Source of the DNA: a bacterium | GTDB lineage: Archaea; Nanoarchaeota; Nanoarchaeia; Woesearchaeales; UBA10216 | DNA: 39,090 nt | Direction of reading: 5' to 3' | NCBI GenBank assembly: GCA_024206195.1 | Contig: JAAGZO010000707.1 | Span: 1 to 39,090 of the forward strand | In this document: in pieces, positions 18,198 to 27,220 of the stretch | How the letters are laid out: each line of letters begins with the position of its first letter | Position numbering within the stretch: the stretch's first letter is position 1 | Made by a program: the position numbers and the translations under genes | Notes under the pieces: generated by a model | What the model saw: only the letters and a program-made list of their open reading frames with translations | What the model was told of the DNA's origin: nothing | Databases searched by the model: none

Positions 18198-20635
18198 TGG
18201 CTGAGTATAAAGAAATGAGCGACAGTAAGATTGTCGAGAAGTTTGAGAAAGACTATGAGTCCATGAAGGACTATTGGGACACGCTACACGCTAGGCACCA
18301 AAAAGACACACAGTTCACATGGTTTGGCGACCAATGGGATCAGCAAGCCAAAGACGATAGACGATCAACCGGACGCACCGGAACATCAACCCCACTGCCT
18401 CCACGGCCAACAATGGTATTTAACATCAGTAAGCCTTTTATCGTTAAGGTGATAAATGGTGTTAAGAAGATGAAACCATCACTCAAGGTAAGCCCTGTTG
18501 ACGGTGAATCAGATGTTAAACTAGCTCAAGTCAGGAGAGGGATATTAAAGAGCATAGAGAAAAACACCGGAGCGATACCAGCAAGGATAAACGCTCTTAA
18601 AGATGCGGTGACATCAGGCTATGGATTTTACCGTTTTGATACGGATTGGGAGAATCCTCATAGTTTCGATCAGGATATTAGATATCATATAATTGAAGAT
18701 GCAACCAACGTACTATGGGACGATGACTCAAAAGCACCTGATGGCTCAGACTGTAAGAAAGTGCAGTTCAGAGAAACGATATCAGAGCATGAGTTCAAGA
18801 AATTAACAGGTCACGAGTGGGAAGATTGGAAGGGACAGCAAGAAGGTGAGATGTCTCAAGCATGGGGCAACCAAGATAAACCTTGTTTGACAGAATACTG
18901 GTACATAGAAGAAATCCCTGAGACACTGGTTATGATTGACATCGAGAGGGTAATACCTCAAGACATGAGTGACATTGAAAGACAGCAGTTCATCCAGACA
19001 CTCCCCGAAGATGTAGTGAAGTCCAATGAAAAGGGAATGTTCTTAAAAGACCTGAGAAAAGCGATTGAAGATACTGAGTATGAAGCTGAGGACTTTATTG
19101 ACATTGACGATGAGGGTGAATACATCAAACGATCATCCAACTCCAGAAAAGTATGGCGTTGTAAGATGGTTGGAAAGAAAGTCTATAAGAAGAAACAATG
19201 GGATGGGTATTATATCCCTGTTTTCAAGATTGACGGACGAAAGACTGTAAGCAATGGGAAGGTAAGGTTTGATGGGTTATCACATGACACCCAACCTTCA
19301 CAGAAGTCTTACAATTATGCAAGGAATAATAAATTAGAGAGATTAGCTTTGAGTCCAAAGATACCGTGGATATATGCTGAGGGCAGTTTATCAAAGAAGT
19401 CCAAAGAGAAGATGGATACAGCGAACTCAAGGAACTGGCCTTCGATTGGTGTTAAGTCAACAGACCAGCAAGGTAACCCCTACTTCCAGCCCTATAGACC
19501 TAACCCGATTAATATCGACCCCGGACTAACCCAAGAAGAATTGACTTCCGCTGAGGAAATTAAAGCGAGCCTTGGGATGTTCGGATCGTATATGGGTGAT
19601 ACTGTTGGAGAAAAATCTGGAAAGGCCATCATGGCCGGTGCCGCTGAATCAAGTGACATCACATTTGACTTTGCTTACAACATGGGATTGACGATGGACC
19701 ACGAAGGGACGGTGATTAATGAACTCATACCTAAAGTAATCGACACACCAAGACAGGTAAGGATGGTTGGTGAAGATGATGAAGAGTCAGTTATATGGGT
19801 TAATCAGAAAGCTCAAGATGAGAAAGGCGATGACTACTACTATGATTTAAATCAGGGTAAGTTTGATATCAATGTGTCAATGGGTGCATCGAGTGAGACA
19901 AAGCGAATGGAGCAGAGGGATGAGATGGAAGCTTTATTCGGTAAAGCCCCTGAACTCCGCGAGGTGTTAGCTGATATTTTTGTCAAGACTCACGATTGGG
20001 AAAAGGCTGATGAAGCCAGCAAGAGAATTAAGGCTTTCATTAAGCAGAAGTATCCGGGTATTATTGAAGACGATGATGAGAACGCACCACCGCCTGAAGT
20101 AATGCAGATGCAACAGCAAATGCAAGAGATGGGACAGCAGATGCAGATGATGGCTCAAGAGAATGAACAACTAAAACTCGATAAGTCATTGGAGGCTAAG
20201 AAGTTAGAAAATGAGGATCTCAACAATGAAGAGAAGAACGAGAACAGCTTCTTTGACTCTGAGACAAAACGCTTTCAAGCTAGACAGCAAGCCAATCAGG
20301 ACAACCAAGAACTTCAATTTAAGATAAAAGAAGCGGAGAGAAAACATATATTAGAGATGGCTAAAATAGAAGCCTCCAAGCAAAACGAATTAAAGAATCA
20401 GACAGATGAGAACGGTAAGCAACAGATAACACAGTACTTTGACTCTCTGAAGTCTGATCTCGAAACTCAACTCCAAGCTCTTAAAGACGATGTGTCAAAT
20501 AAGATGCTTGAGATAGCAAGCAAGCCTCCCCCTGAACCCCCTGACATCAATATTACAAACGTAATACCGAAGCCGGGTAAGAAAACAATAACGCCCAAAG
20601 CAAATGGGGCGTTTGATGTGGAGGAAACTGAATGA
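18197..20635 (+). CDS. P22-type portal protein
   Basis: An 812-residue protein. ATG 18197 overlaps the terL stop (TAATG) with GGAGG seven bases upstream, better than in-frame 18182. The N-terminal domain with R-P-T-M-V-F-N-I-S-K-P-F, A-V-T-S-G-Y-G-F-Y-R-F-D and D-A-T-N-V-L-W-D-D-D fits P22 gp1-type portals. The last 150 residues are Gln/Met-rich and coiled-coil, matching the barrel region of long P22-like portals. It forms the dodecameric DNA gate of the head. Confidence 0.92.
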   Translation: MAEYKEMSDSKIVEKFEKDYESMKDYWDTLHARHQKDTQFTWFGDQWDQQAKDDRRSTGRTGTSTPLPPRPTMVFNISKPFIVKVINGVKKMKPSLKVSPVDGESDVKLAQVRRGILKSIEKNTGAIPARINALKDAVTSGYGFYRFDTDWENPHSFDQDIRYHIIEDATNVLWDDDSKAPDGSDCKKVQFRETISEHEFKKLTGHEWEDWKGQQEGEMSQAWGNQDKPCLTEYWYIEEIPETLVMIDIERVIPQDMSDIERQQFIQTLPEDVVKSNEKGMFLKDLRKAIEDTEYEAEDFIDIDDEGEYIKRSSNSRKVWRCKMVGKKVYKKKQWDGYYIPVFKIDGRKTVSNGKVRFDGLSHDTQPSQKSYNYARNNKLERLALSPKIPWIYAEGSLSKKSKEKMDTANSRNWPSIGVKSTDQQGNPYFQPYRPNPINIDPGLTQEELTSAEEIKASLGMFGSYMGDTVGEKSGKAIMAGAAESSDITFDFAYNMGLTMDHEGTVINELIPKVIDTPRQVRMVGEDDEESVIWVNQKAQDEKGDDYYYDLNQGKFDINVSMGASSETKRMEQRDEMEALFGKAPELREVLADIFVKTHDWEKADEASKRIKAFIKQKYPGIIEDDDENAPPPEVMQMQQQMQEMGQQMQMMAQENEQLKLDKSLEAKKLENEDLNNEEKNENSFFDSETKRFQARQQANQDNQELQFKIKEAERKHILEMAKIEASKQNELKNQTDENGKQQITQYFDSLKSDLETQLQALKDDVSNKMLEIASKPPPEPPDINITNVIPKPGKKTITPKANGAFDVEETE

Positions 20636-20847
20636 AAATAGCTATTGGTTGTATCGGTTTAGGGATATTTATAATCACCGTAGTGTTTGCGGCTGGTGGA
20701 CAAGCTACCAAAGTAAAAGAAAATACTAAGTGCTGTTATGAAGAGAAGACAGTTAGGCAGACGCAATTCAAACAACTATACGATCAGAATTTGAGGCAAG
20801 ATGATAAGCTGGATAACATTTTAAGTGAGGTTCTAAAGCTAAAATGA
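20632..20847 (+). CDS. Small membrane-anchored protein
   Basis: A 71-residue protein with one N-terminal span (about 4-22, I-G-C-I-G-L-G-I-F-I-I-T-V-V-F-A-A-G-G) and a charged coiled-coil tail. It lies between portal and a virion protein and overlaps both by four bases. It could be a signal-anchored lysis protein (pinholin- or spanin-like) or a virion part; neither is proven. Confidence 0.5.
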   Translation: MKIAIGCIGLGIFIITVVFAAGGQATKVKENTKCCYEEKTVRQTQFKQLYDQNLRQDDKLDNILSEVLKLK

Positions 20848-22229
20848 GCAGACCATTTTATACCTATTACAAACGGGGTAACCTGAAGTACAAACATCTT
20901 CAGATGGTTCACCTTTATGACCCTGAGATGTGGGGGCATACAGAAGCACAAGAGAAAGCTCATTTTGGTGACTTCATGCATCAGGTATACTTTATTGTAA
21001 GGCACAATAGGGATGAAATGCCTAAGTACTTGAGCTACTTAACTGAACAAGGCAAGCTATTACCTTCTGGTGATGTGGACGTTAAAGAATCCAGTTACCT
21101 TCCTTCTACCCATATGATAGATGACTCGGTATTTGATATTTCTTTAAAAGAGAAGCTAGTCGATGGTAGTCACATTCCTATATTCGACAATACAGATAAA
21201 GCCACCATCACAAAAAAGATTACCCTTGCTGAAGGGTTTGATGATGTGCATGATATTCATGCTGTAACGGGAGGCTCATATACGCATGGTACAGCGGGAG
21301 ATTATGCCGATCTTGTCGCAGCAGATGCAGACATGGGTAACGCCGTTACTAATTACACTCTCACCCAAATATCAGATGAGACACTTGTTGCAAAGGCTTA
21401 TTTTTCTTTAAGTTGGGGAACGAGCTTAACCCACCTTTTCACTTCCGACAGCGACCCCGATGGAGATCCAACAGCAGGTTGGGAAATCATAGTAAATCTA
21501 GCTGACCATGCGATCCAGATGGCCGGGAGTGGTTCAGGCAATACTATTACATGGCAAGATTTCAATATGCGAAGGATTACTGCTGGAGACAACACAAAGG
21601 CAATATTCAGAACGCACTCATTAAGCTCAACTGAAGGGGTTTGCATATTAAAGAATATGTTCATTGATGGAGGCGGGTATAAAACCGAAGGGTTTGATGG
21701 GTACAGGTCTAATACACAGTTATTAAATATAGCTGTTAGAGATTGTGCAGCAGCAGACACAACAACCGGATCTGGCTTTCACTTACAAGATACTTCCAGC
21801 GATGGCCCAATATTAATGGATAACTGCGCTTCTGAGGGGAATGTTGTCGGTGCTGACTGTCATGGTCAGAGTGGCTTAACGCTTGTAAACTGTGCTTTCT
21901 TTGATAACACAACGGATGTGGCTAATCAGGGAAGTGCAGATGCAGACTTTTGCCTTTCAGAAGATGCAACGGCGGCAAATGGAAACTGGAGTACAGGTAC
22001 AAACTGTATAACAGGAATAACACCCGTTACAGAGTACGAATTAGATGATACGAGTTCAGACTATTTGGCAGTTCAGGCCGATGCTGTTAGTGCTGACACA
22101 TCAACAACAGACCCCGGACAGGATTTAATGGATGGGTCATGGACAAATGAAATTGGGCCTAAGATACAATTAGAAGGTGCTGGCGGCCCTCCATTGGGAA
22201 GTTTAAGCATGATGGGTGTAGGAAGATAA
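20844..22229 (+). CDS. Beta-helix virion protein
   Basis: A 461-residue protein. Residues 1-115 form a distinct N-terminal domain (M-S-R-P-F-Y-T-Y-Y start). Residues about 130-400 show right-handed beta-helix spacing (I-T-W-Q-D-F-N-M-R-R, C-I-L-K-N-M-F-I-D-G-G-G, L-L-N-I-A-V-R-D-C, I-L-M-D-N-C-A-S-E-G-N, L-T-L-V-N-C-A-F-F-D-N). The tail ends in G-P-P-L-G-S-L. Placed in the head module, so a capsid decoration or fibre protein is likely; enzyme activity is not evident. Confidence 0.6.
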   Translation: MSRPFYTYYKRGNLKYKHLQMVHLYDPEMWGHTEAQEKAHFGDFMHQVYFIVRHNRDEMPKYLSYLTEQGKLLPSGDVDVKESSYLPSTHMIDDSVFDISLKEKLVDGSHIPIFDNTDKATITKKITLAEGFDDVHDIHAVTGGSYTHGTAGDYADLVAADADMGNAVTNYTLTQISDETLVAKAYFSLSWGTSLTHLFTSDSDPDGDPTAGWEIIVNLADHAIQMAGSGSGNTITWQDFNMRRITAGDNTKAIFRTHSLSSTEGVCILKNMFIDGGGYKTEGFDGYRSNTQLLNIAVRDCAAADTTTGSGFHLQDTSSDGPILMDNCASEGNVVGADCHGQSGLTLVNCAFFDNTTDVANQGSADADFCLSEDATAANGNWSTGTNCITGITPVTEYELDDTSSDYLAVQADAVSADTSTTDPGQDLMDGSWTNEIGPKIQLEGAGGPPLGSLSMMGVGR

Positions 22230-22242
22230 CAAAGGAGAAAAG

Positions 22243-23109
22243 ATGGCTGACAATTTTAGTACAACGGCTGGAGATGGAACAGGCCCGGACTTTGCAAGTG
22301 ACGATATTGGTTCTGTTCAATATCCAAGAGGTAAATTTAGTTTAGGTGCTGATGGTAGTGCCGCAGATGCTTTAGGAGGTGCGGGAGCGGTAGCCGCTGG
22401 AGTTCAGAGGGTTACTTTAGCAAGTGATGACCCCGCTGTAACAGACTTAGCTGCCATTGAAGTATTGAATACCACGATAGCGGGTGACACGACTTCAATA
22501 GATGGGAAGATTACAGCTTGCAATACTGGAGCGGTTACTGTTTCGGCTGCTTTACCAGCGGGAACTAATCTAGTTGGAAATGTCAAGATTTCAGATGGAA
22601 CAGAGACAGCAAATGTCAACGCCTCCAATGAATTACAGGTCAGAGATGATGATGCCAATACGGATTTAGACACGATTGCTGGAGATACGACAAGTATTGA
22701 TGGGAAGATAACGGCCTGTAATACAGGTGCCGTTGTTTTAACAAATGACTCTATAGTCGGCCCCGGTGACCCCGTTATTGAATCATCTCTCACGGCAGTA
22801 ATTAATTTTGGTATCGCTGTTGACAATGAAATTGTAGCCGCTCCCGGTGCTGATAAGCAAATATGGGTTTATGGTTATTCTTTTTCATGTGGAACTGCTG
22901 ATGGAACATCTGTTTTATTTGAAGATGAAGACAACACGGCATTAAGTGGAGTGATGTTATTTGCTCAATATGGTGGGATGTCGGTTTCACCTTCAGGCAA
23001 TTTCAGTCAACCAATAATCAAAGTAGCTACCAATAAAGCACTTGATATGAACATCGGCGGTGGTGAAGTTGATGGAACTCTAACCTATTCAATAGTGGAT
23101 GTCTCATAA
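22243..23109 (+). CDS. Virion structural protein with internal duplication
   Basis: A 288-residue protein. G-A-V-A-A-G-V-Q-R-V-T-L-A-S-D-D-P-A-V near residue 47 is a segment seen in many phage structural proteins. A segment of about 22 residues, A-G-D-T-T-S-I-D-G-K-I-T-A-C-N-T-G-A-V, occurs twice (about 80-98 and 145-163) and is also similar in DNA. The C-terminal 110 residues are a beta-sandwich-like domain. Probably a head or decoration protein. Confidence 0.6.
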   Translation: MADNFSTTAGDGTGPDFASDDIGSVQYPRGKFSLGADGSAADALGGAGAVAAGVQRVTLASDDPAVTDLAAIEVLNTTIAGDTTSIDGKITACNTGAVTVSAALPAGTNLVGNVKISDGTETANVNASNELQVRDDDANTDLDTIAGDTTSIDGKITACNTGAVVLTNDSIVGPGDPVIESSLTAVINFGIAVDNEIVAAPGADKQIWVYGYSFSCGTADGTSVLFEDEDNTALSGVMLFAQYGGMSVSPSGNFSQPIIKVATNKALDMNIGGGEVDGTLTYSIVDVS

Positions 23110-23436
23110 ATGATTAGCTCCCTCATAGCTGTTGGTATTGTTAAGGGGCCGGGGGCTGCTGACACTTCCACAACTCTGACCGCTCAAGATTTAGTGAATA
23201 TATCAAATACAATAGGAACGAGAGTAGTAGAAGGGACAACAACATATGACCAAAGCATGAGATTGCAGAACTCAACCGCTGGAGGATTAATAGTAAGATT
23301 TGGAAACAATGAACCGGCCTTTTTAGCATGGGATAGTATTGATGTTTCAACCGGAGAGCCTAGAATCAGGGTGAGGATGGAAACGGATATACAGGGCAAT
23401 AGACGCAGACGAATTTCATTTGACTTGGATGATTAG
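23110..23436 (+). CDS. Small virion protein
   Basis: A 108-residue beta-rich protein, start MISSLIAVGIVKGPGAAD, end R-R-R-R-I-S-F-D-L-D-D. ATG directly follows the previous stop, so translation is probably coupled. Position in the head operon suggests a structural role. Confidence 0.5.
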   Translation: MISSLIAVGIVKGPGAADTSTTLTAQDLVNISNTIGTRVVEGTTTYDQSMRLQNSTAGGLIVRFGNNEPAFLAWDSIDVSTGEPRIRVRMETDIQGNRRRRISFDLDD

Positions 23437-23438
23437 AC

Positions 23439-23747
23439 ATGTTTCCTCATGATTACTTTGGTGCAACCTACTTCCCTCCTGATTATTTCGGGCCTGAAGT
23501 GTTTAGTGGTGGTGTTCCATATACTGACAGGAAAAAGAGCATAACGGTCACAACGGAGATTGAAGAACCAAAAGAACTTATAAAAGATATTGTAACGATA
23601 GACTCACCGGGGTTTGAATACGCTCCAGAGGTGACGATAAATAGAGAATTAACTGAAGCTCAGTTGAGCGAGAAAATAGAAGGAAAGTTTAAGGTTGACA
23701 CAGATATCATGAATATGATAATCGCAATAGAGGTGGCAACCAGCTAA
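23439..23747 (+). CDS. Small protein with aromatic Y-F-P repeats
   Basis: A 102-residue protein. The start (M-F-P-H-D-Y-F, then Y-F-P-P-D-Y-F) repeats a Y-F-x-x-D-Y-F motif common in phage head-module proteins of unknown role. The rest is acidic and beta-rich. ATG follows the previous stop after two bases. Confidence 0.5.
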   Translation: MFPHDYFGATYFPPDYFGPEVFSGGVPYTDRKKSITVTTEIEEPKELIKDIVTIDSPGFEYAPEVTINRELTEAQLSEKIEGKFKVDTDIMNMIIAIEVATS

Positions 23748-23774
23748 GTATTACTAAACCAGTAAGAGGGCAAG

Positions 23775-23794
23775 CCTCAAGCCTATGATTGAGG
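23775..23794 (+). promoter_or_regulatory. Small hairpin ahead of the scaffold gene
   Basis: CCTCAA (23775-23780) pairs with TTGAGG (23789-23794) across an 8-base loop, ending 17 bases before the scaffold start. It may be a processing or translation-control site. Confidence 0.35.
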
Positions 23795-23811
23795 AACCTT
23801 GGAGAAAACCA

Positions 23812-24684
23812 ATGAATGAACAAAATACAGAAACCATCACTGACATAGCCCCTGAAGTGGGAATTGACGAACTGCTCGAAACGCCTCTTGAAGGTCATGA
23901 AAACAAGAAGGAAGAAGCAGACGTTAAGGATACAGTTGAGACTGAAACGGAAGATAAAACTGAAGAAGAAGTTCCTGAACTGGAGAGTAAAGAGGATGAT
24001 GTAAAAGAAAAACCTAAAAAGAAAGTTTCCGGCTTTGAAAGACGCAGGAGGCGTGACAGGGCAAAGATTGAAGCTCTTGAGAAGGAATTGGCGAATAAGA
24101 ATCAAGCCTCTCCAGAGAAGAAGCAACCCGAAACGCAAGGCCCACCCAATCCAGAAGATTATGAGCATGGTATCAATGACATTAATTATGTCAATGACCT
24201 TGCTGAACATACTGGAGCGGCAGCGGGAAAGAAAGCGTATGCAGAAGCAAAACAAGCCGATCAAGTGGTTCAGGCTCAAAATGAAGCACAGAAGATTGAT
24301 ACAGATTACTTTGAGAAGTTAGATGATGCTCACACAGCACATGATGATTTTGAGAAGGTTTATCAGGACAATTATGTTCAACTATCCGATGCCGCTCTCC
24401 ATGCCTTAAAAAAGCATAAGAACGCTGGAGAATTGACATATCAAATCCTGAAGGATCGCAATCTTGGTGCTAAGTTAGAGGGCATGGACGCTATTAGTCA
24501 AGTAGTGGCAATCGGTGAGATGGGAGCTAAAATAAAACCCGCCAAACAGAAGAAAAAGGTAAGTGGTTTCACTAAGCCTATTGAACCTGTTGGATCGGGA
24601 AAATCAAATAATAAACTTGAATATTCAAACGATTGGGATCAGGCTACTTTTAACAAGGAGCGACCGATTGAGGATATTCTATAA
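23812..24684 (+). CDS. Scaffolding protein
   Basis: A 290-residue, highly charged protein starting MNEQNTETITDI. ATG 23812 has GGAG eight to nine bases upstream; the in-frame ATG at 23785 lies in a hairpin. Acidic first 65 residues, then R-R-R-R-R-D-R, coiled-coil-like helices and a basic end (K-P-A-K-Q-K-K-K-V). Position directly ahead of the coat gene and composition match P22-type scaffold, which guides coat assembly and leaves the prohead. Confidence 0.75.
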   Translation: MNEQNTETITDIAPEVGIDELLETPLEGHENKKEEADVKDTVETETEDKTEEEVPELESKEDDVKEKPKKKVSGFERRRRRDRAKIEALEKELANKNQASPEKKQPETQGPPNPEDYEHGINDINYVNDLAEHTGAAAGKKAYAEAKQADQVVQAQNEAQKIDTDYFEKLDDAHTAHDDFEKVYQDNYVQLSDAALHALKKHKNAGELTYQILKDRNLGAKLEGMDAISQVVAIGEMGAKIKPAKQKKKVSGFTKPIEPVGSGKSNNKLEYSNDWDQATFNKERPIEDIL

Positions 24685-24697
24685 CAAAGGATAAATT

Positions 24698-25909
24698 ATG
24701 GCTAATGCTTTTATAGTTAGTGATTTAGCTACAAAACAAATAGTACAGAGTTTACACGCAACTGGTAAACTTATTAATACTGTAGATAAATCTAAGTCGA
24801 AAGACTTTCAACAGACAACTTACACACCGGGATTGACCGTTCGCATACCTATTGAACATCAACCCTCCGTTACATCTGGCAGAGTTGCAAACGTACAGAC
24901 AGTAACAAACCTTGAAACAGATGTTACCATAGCTCAGTACAATTCAGCAGAAGATTTTACTTCTATTGAAAAGTCTTACAGCATGGATAATGAGAAAGAT
25001 GTCAGACGCTATGCTCACAAAATGGCTTTACGGCTTGTTCGTGAGATGGAAGTAACAGGTTTCGAGTATATGATGCAACAGACTGGTAATGTTGTTGGAA
25101 CACCCGGATCAGATCCCGGTGCTTTGAGAACATGGGGCGAAGCAAGAGCAAAGATTACAGACGCTCTCGCACCTGACAGAGATTATTATGCCGCTGTTAA
25201 TCCTATGGGAATGGTCGCTTTGACTGACTCTCTCAAAGGTGCAACAAACCCCGGCAAAGAAATTTCTAATCAGTATCTCCGTGGAAGAATGAAACGAGCC
25301 GCTGGACTCAACTTCTATGAATCGCAAAGTATTGCAAGACAGACTGCTGGTACAACCTCTGATTTCGCTGGTGCAATGGCATCAACGGCAACAAGTGGTG
25401 CAACCACTCTTTCTCTTGACAATCTGGGAACAGGAACTATCACCGCTGGAACGAAGCTGAGAATAGCCGCTGTTCAAGCTGTCGATCCTGAAACTAAAAA
25501 TTCCCTTTCCTATGTAAAGGACATAACAGTAACCGCAGACGCTACCATCACAGGTAATGCCGCAACAGTTTCTATTAGTCCTACTTTATACGATAGCACT
25601 TCTTCTCATCAGAATGTATCCGCTATGCCGCAGAGTGCCGCTGTTGTTACGATTGTTTCTTCTGGAACAGCTTCAACTGTTGATGCACAGAATGTTGTAT
25701 ATGACAAAGACGCTTATACTCTGGTTTCTGTACCTCTGGCAAAAGCACAAGGTAATTACCACTCTTTCGCTAATTATGAAGGCGTTCAGATTCGTGTTGG
25801 TTATGGTGCATGGGATGGTACAAACGATACTCAGATGCTCAGGTGTGATGCAGTTTGGGGATGGGGTAAACTCCGTGAGGATCACGCTTGCATCGTATGG
25901 GGCGACTAA
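24698..25909 (+). CDS. P22-type major coat protein
   Basis: A 403-residue protein. The N-terminal arm and core (D-L-A-T-K-Q-I-V-Q-S-L near 8-18, P-G-L-T-V-R-I-P, S-A-E-D-F-T-S-I-E-K-S, P-M-G-M-V-A-L-T-D-S-L-K-G) match the P22 coat family, HK97 fold. Residues about 225-330, rich in Thr, Ser and Ala with beta spacing (T-S-G-A-T-T-L-S-L-D-N), fit an inserted I-domain. AAGGA precedes the start. Confidence 0.9.
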   Translation: MANAFIVSDLATKQIVQSLHATGKLINTVDKSKSKDFQQTTYTPGLTVRIPIEHQPSVTSGRVANVQTVTNLETDVTIAQYNSAEDFTSIEKSYSMDNEKDVRRYAHKMALRLVREMEVTGFEYMMQQTGNVVGTPGSDPGALRTWGEARAKITDALAPDRDYYAAVNPMGMVALTDSLKGATNPGKEISNQYLRGRMKRAAGLNFYESQSIARQTAGTTSDFAGAMASTATSGATTLSLDNLGTGTITAGTKLRIAAVQAVDPETKNSLSYVKDITVTADATITGNAATVSISPTLYDSTSSHQNVSAMPQSAAVVTIVSSGTASTVDAQNVVYDKDAYTLVSVPLAKAQGNYHSFANYEGVQIRVGYGAWDGTNDTQMLRCDAVWGWGKLREDHACIVWGD

Positions 25910-25921
25910 AGGAGGTAAACC

Positions 25922-26245
25922 ATGAGTTTAATACTAGGAAATGCCAATACAGTTCAGATGTTTACATTTGGTACTGGTAAGACATGGGCTGAAACAGCAA
26001 CAGTAACAACCGCTGAACAGACTGTAACAGTTCCGGGGCTGGCAGTTGGAGACATGGTTTTTGTCTCTAAGCCAACCGCTCAGGCTGGTCTTGGTGTTTG
26101 TGGCGTTCGGGTTTCTGCCGCTGATACTTTAGCGATCACTTTTAATAATCCTACTGCTGGTGGCTTAACGGCAACAGCAGAGGAACAGTGGTTGGGTATT
26201 GTATTTAAAGGCGCACAACCTGTACCAACTAATGCAGTAATTTAA
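25922..26245 (+). CDS. Probable capsid decoration protein
   Basis: A 107-residue beta-rich protein with T-V-P-G-L-A-V-G-D-M-V-F-V-S and a short A-D-T-L-A-I-T-F-N-N-P-T-A-G segment, common in small head-surface proteins. GGAGG lies upstream; it follows the coat gene by 12 bases. Confidence 0.55.
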   Translation: MSLILGNANTVQMFTFGTGKTWAETATVTTAEQTVTVPGLAVGDMVFVSKPTAQAGLGVCGVRVSAADTLAITFNNPTAGGLTATAEEQWLGIVFKGAQPVPTNAVI

Positions 26246-26262
26246 TTTAAGGAGAAAAAACA

Positions 26263-26514
26263 ATGACAATACAACAACTGCACAATGGCGATCCTGATGG
26301 AAGTCTGATGGGACAGGCTAGTTCTGACCTGATAGGTTTCTTTGGATCAACATCTCTTGTTAGTAGGCAGACCACTTTCACGGCTGTTACTACACAAGCA
26401 GCAAACTCTTCAACTACTAATGTTGGGTTTGCATCAACAACACAGGCAAATGGTATTACTACGGCTATTGCGAGTATTAAAGCTACTCTCGATAATCTGA
26501 ACCTTACAGCCTAA
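26263..26514 (+). CDS. Small virion protein
   Basis: An 83-residue protein. D-G-S-L-M-G-Q-A-S-S-D-L-I-G-F-F-G-S-T near the start matches a recurrent phage head-fibre or decoration segment; then low-complexity Thr/Ser/Ala. AAGGAG upstream. Followed by a terminator-like hairpin. Confidence 0.55.
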   Translation: MTIQQLHNGDPDGSLMGQASSDLIGFFGSTSLVSRQTTFTAVTTQAANSSTTNVGFASTTQANGITTAIASIKATLDNLNLTA

Positions 26515-26520
26515 AACATA

Positions 26521-26540
26521 GGGGAGGGTCAAACCTCCCC
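26521..26540 (+). terminator. Hairpin after the coat module
   Basis: GGGGAGG (26521-26527) pairs with CCTCCCC (26534-26540) with a 6-base loop, followed by ACTTTAAAA. The stem is strong but the U-run is short, so it is a weak terminator or an RNA-stability element setting coat-level expression. Confidence 0.5.
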
Positions 26541-26557
26541 ACTTTAAAAGGAGTCAA

Positions 26558-27220
26558 ATGAATAAGAAGCCAAAAATATATATTGCAACACCAGCCTTTG
26601 AAGGGAAGGTTCATGTTGATTATTGCTCAAGTCTGATCGGTACTTTACAGATTTTAAACGGTGCGGGAATTGAGTATGAATTAGGGATAATTGCCGGTGA
26701 TTGTTACATAGCTAAGGCAAGGAATAAACTTGCTCAGAGGTTTTTAGCAACCGATTGCACCCATATGTTGTTTATTGATGCAGATTTAGGGTGGGATATT
26801 GAGAAAGTTGAAAAGATAATATTGCAGGACTATGACATCTGTTTAGGTGCCTACCTCCTGAAGAATGAGAGAAATGTTTACCCGATGCACTTAATTGTAG
26901 ATGACGATGGAAAGGTCATAAGAGAAGATGATTATATTCGTGTTTCAATGGGGCCAACGGGGTTTATGTGTATTAAAAGAGAAGTATTTGAGGCATTACA
27001 AAAGAAGTCCATTGAATACAGAACGCAGAGCGGGAAGACAGAATGGAACTTCTTTCACTGTGATATAATTAATGATGGATGGATGGGGGAGGATTTTTAT
27101 TTCTGTAGAGAGGCTATACTTCATGATTTTGATGTGTGGTGCTATTCAGACATGAAGTTTAACCATTGGGGCAGTAAGAAGTGGGAAGGCACCTGTAAAG
27201 AGAGGCTACCATGCGCATAG
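26558..27220 (+). CDS. Glycosyltransferase-like protein 1 of a tandem pair
   Basis: A 220-residue GT-A-type protein: I-Y-I-A-T-P-A-F-E-G at the start, A-K-A-R-N-K-L-A-Q-R-F (52-62), H-M-L-F-I-D-A-D-L-G-W (69-79) with the D-x-D-type I-D-A-D, and M-G-P-T-G-F-M-C-I-K-R near residue 130. It transfers sugar by fold type; donor and acceptor are unknown. It lies between coat and connector genes and is homologous to the next gene. AAAGGAG precedes the start. Confidence 0.8.
   Translation: MNKKPKIYIATPAFEGKVHVDYCSSLIGTLQILNGAGIEYELGIIAGDCYIAKARNKLAQRFLATDCTHMLFIDADLGWDIEKVEKIILQDYDICLGAYLLKNERNVYPMHLIVDDDGKVIREDDYIRVSMGPTGFMCIKREVFEALQKKSIEYRTQSGKTEWNFFHCDIINDGWMGEDFYFCREAILHDFDVWCYSDMKFNHWGSKKWEGTCKERLPCA

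Noticed and set aside
22404..22826. Minus-strand frame opposite the head-module protein
   Set aside because: Val/Ala/Ser-rich mirror of a repetitive coding strand; no start signal.
26521..26540. Strong intrinsic terminator
   Set aside because: The stem is good but the following U-run is only three bases, so it is listed as weak or as an RNA-stability hairpin.
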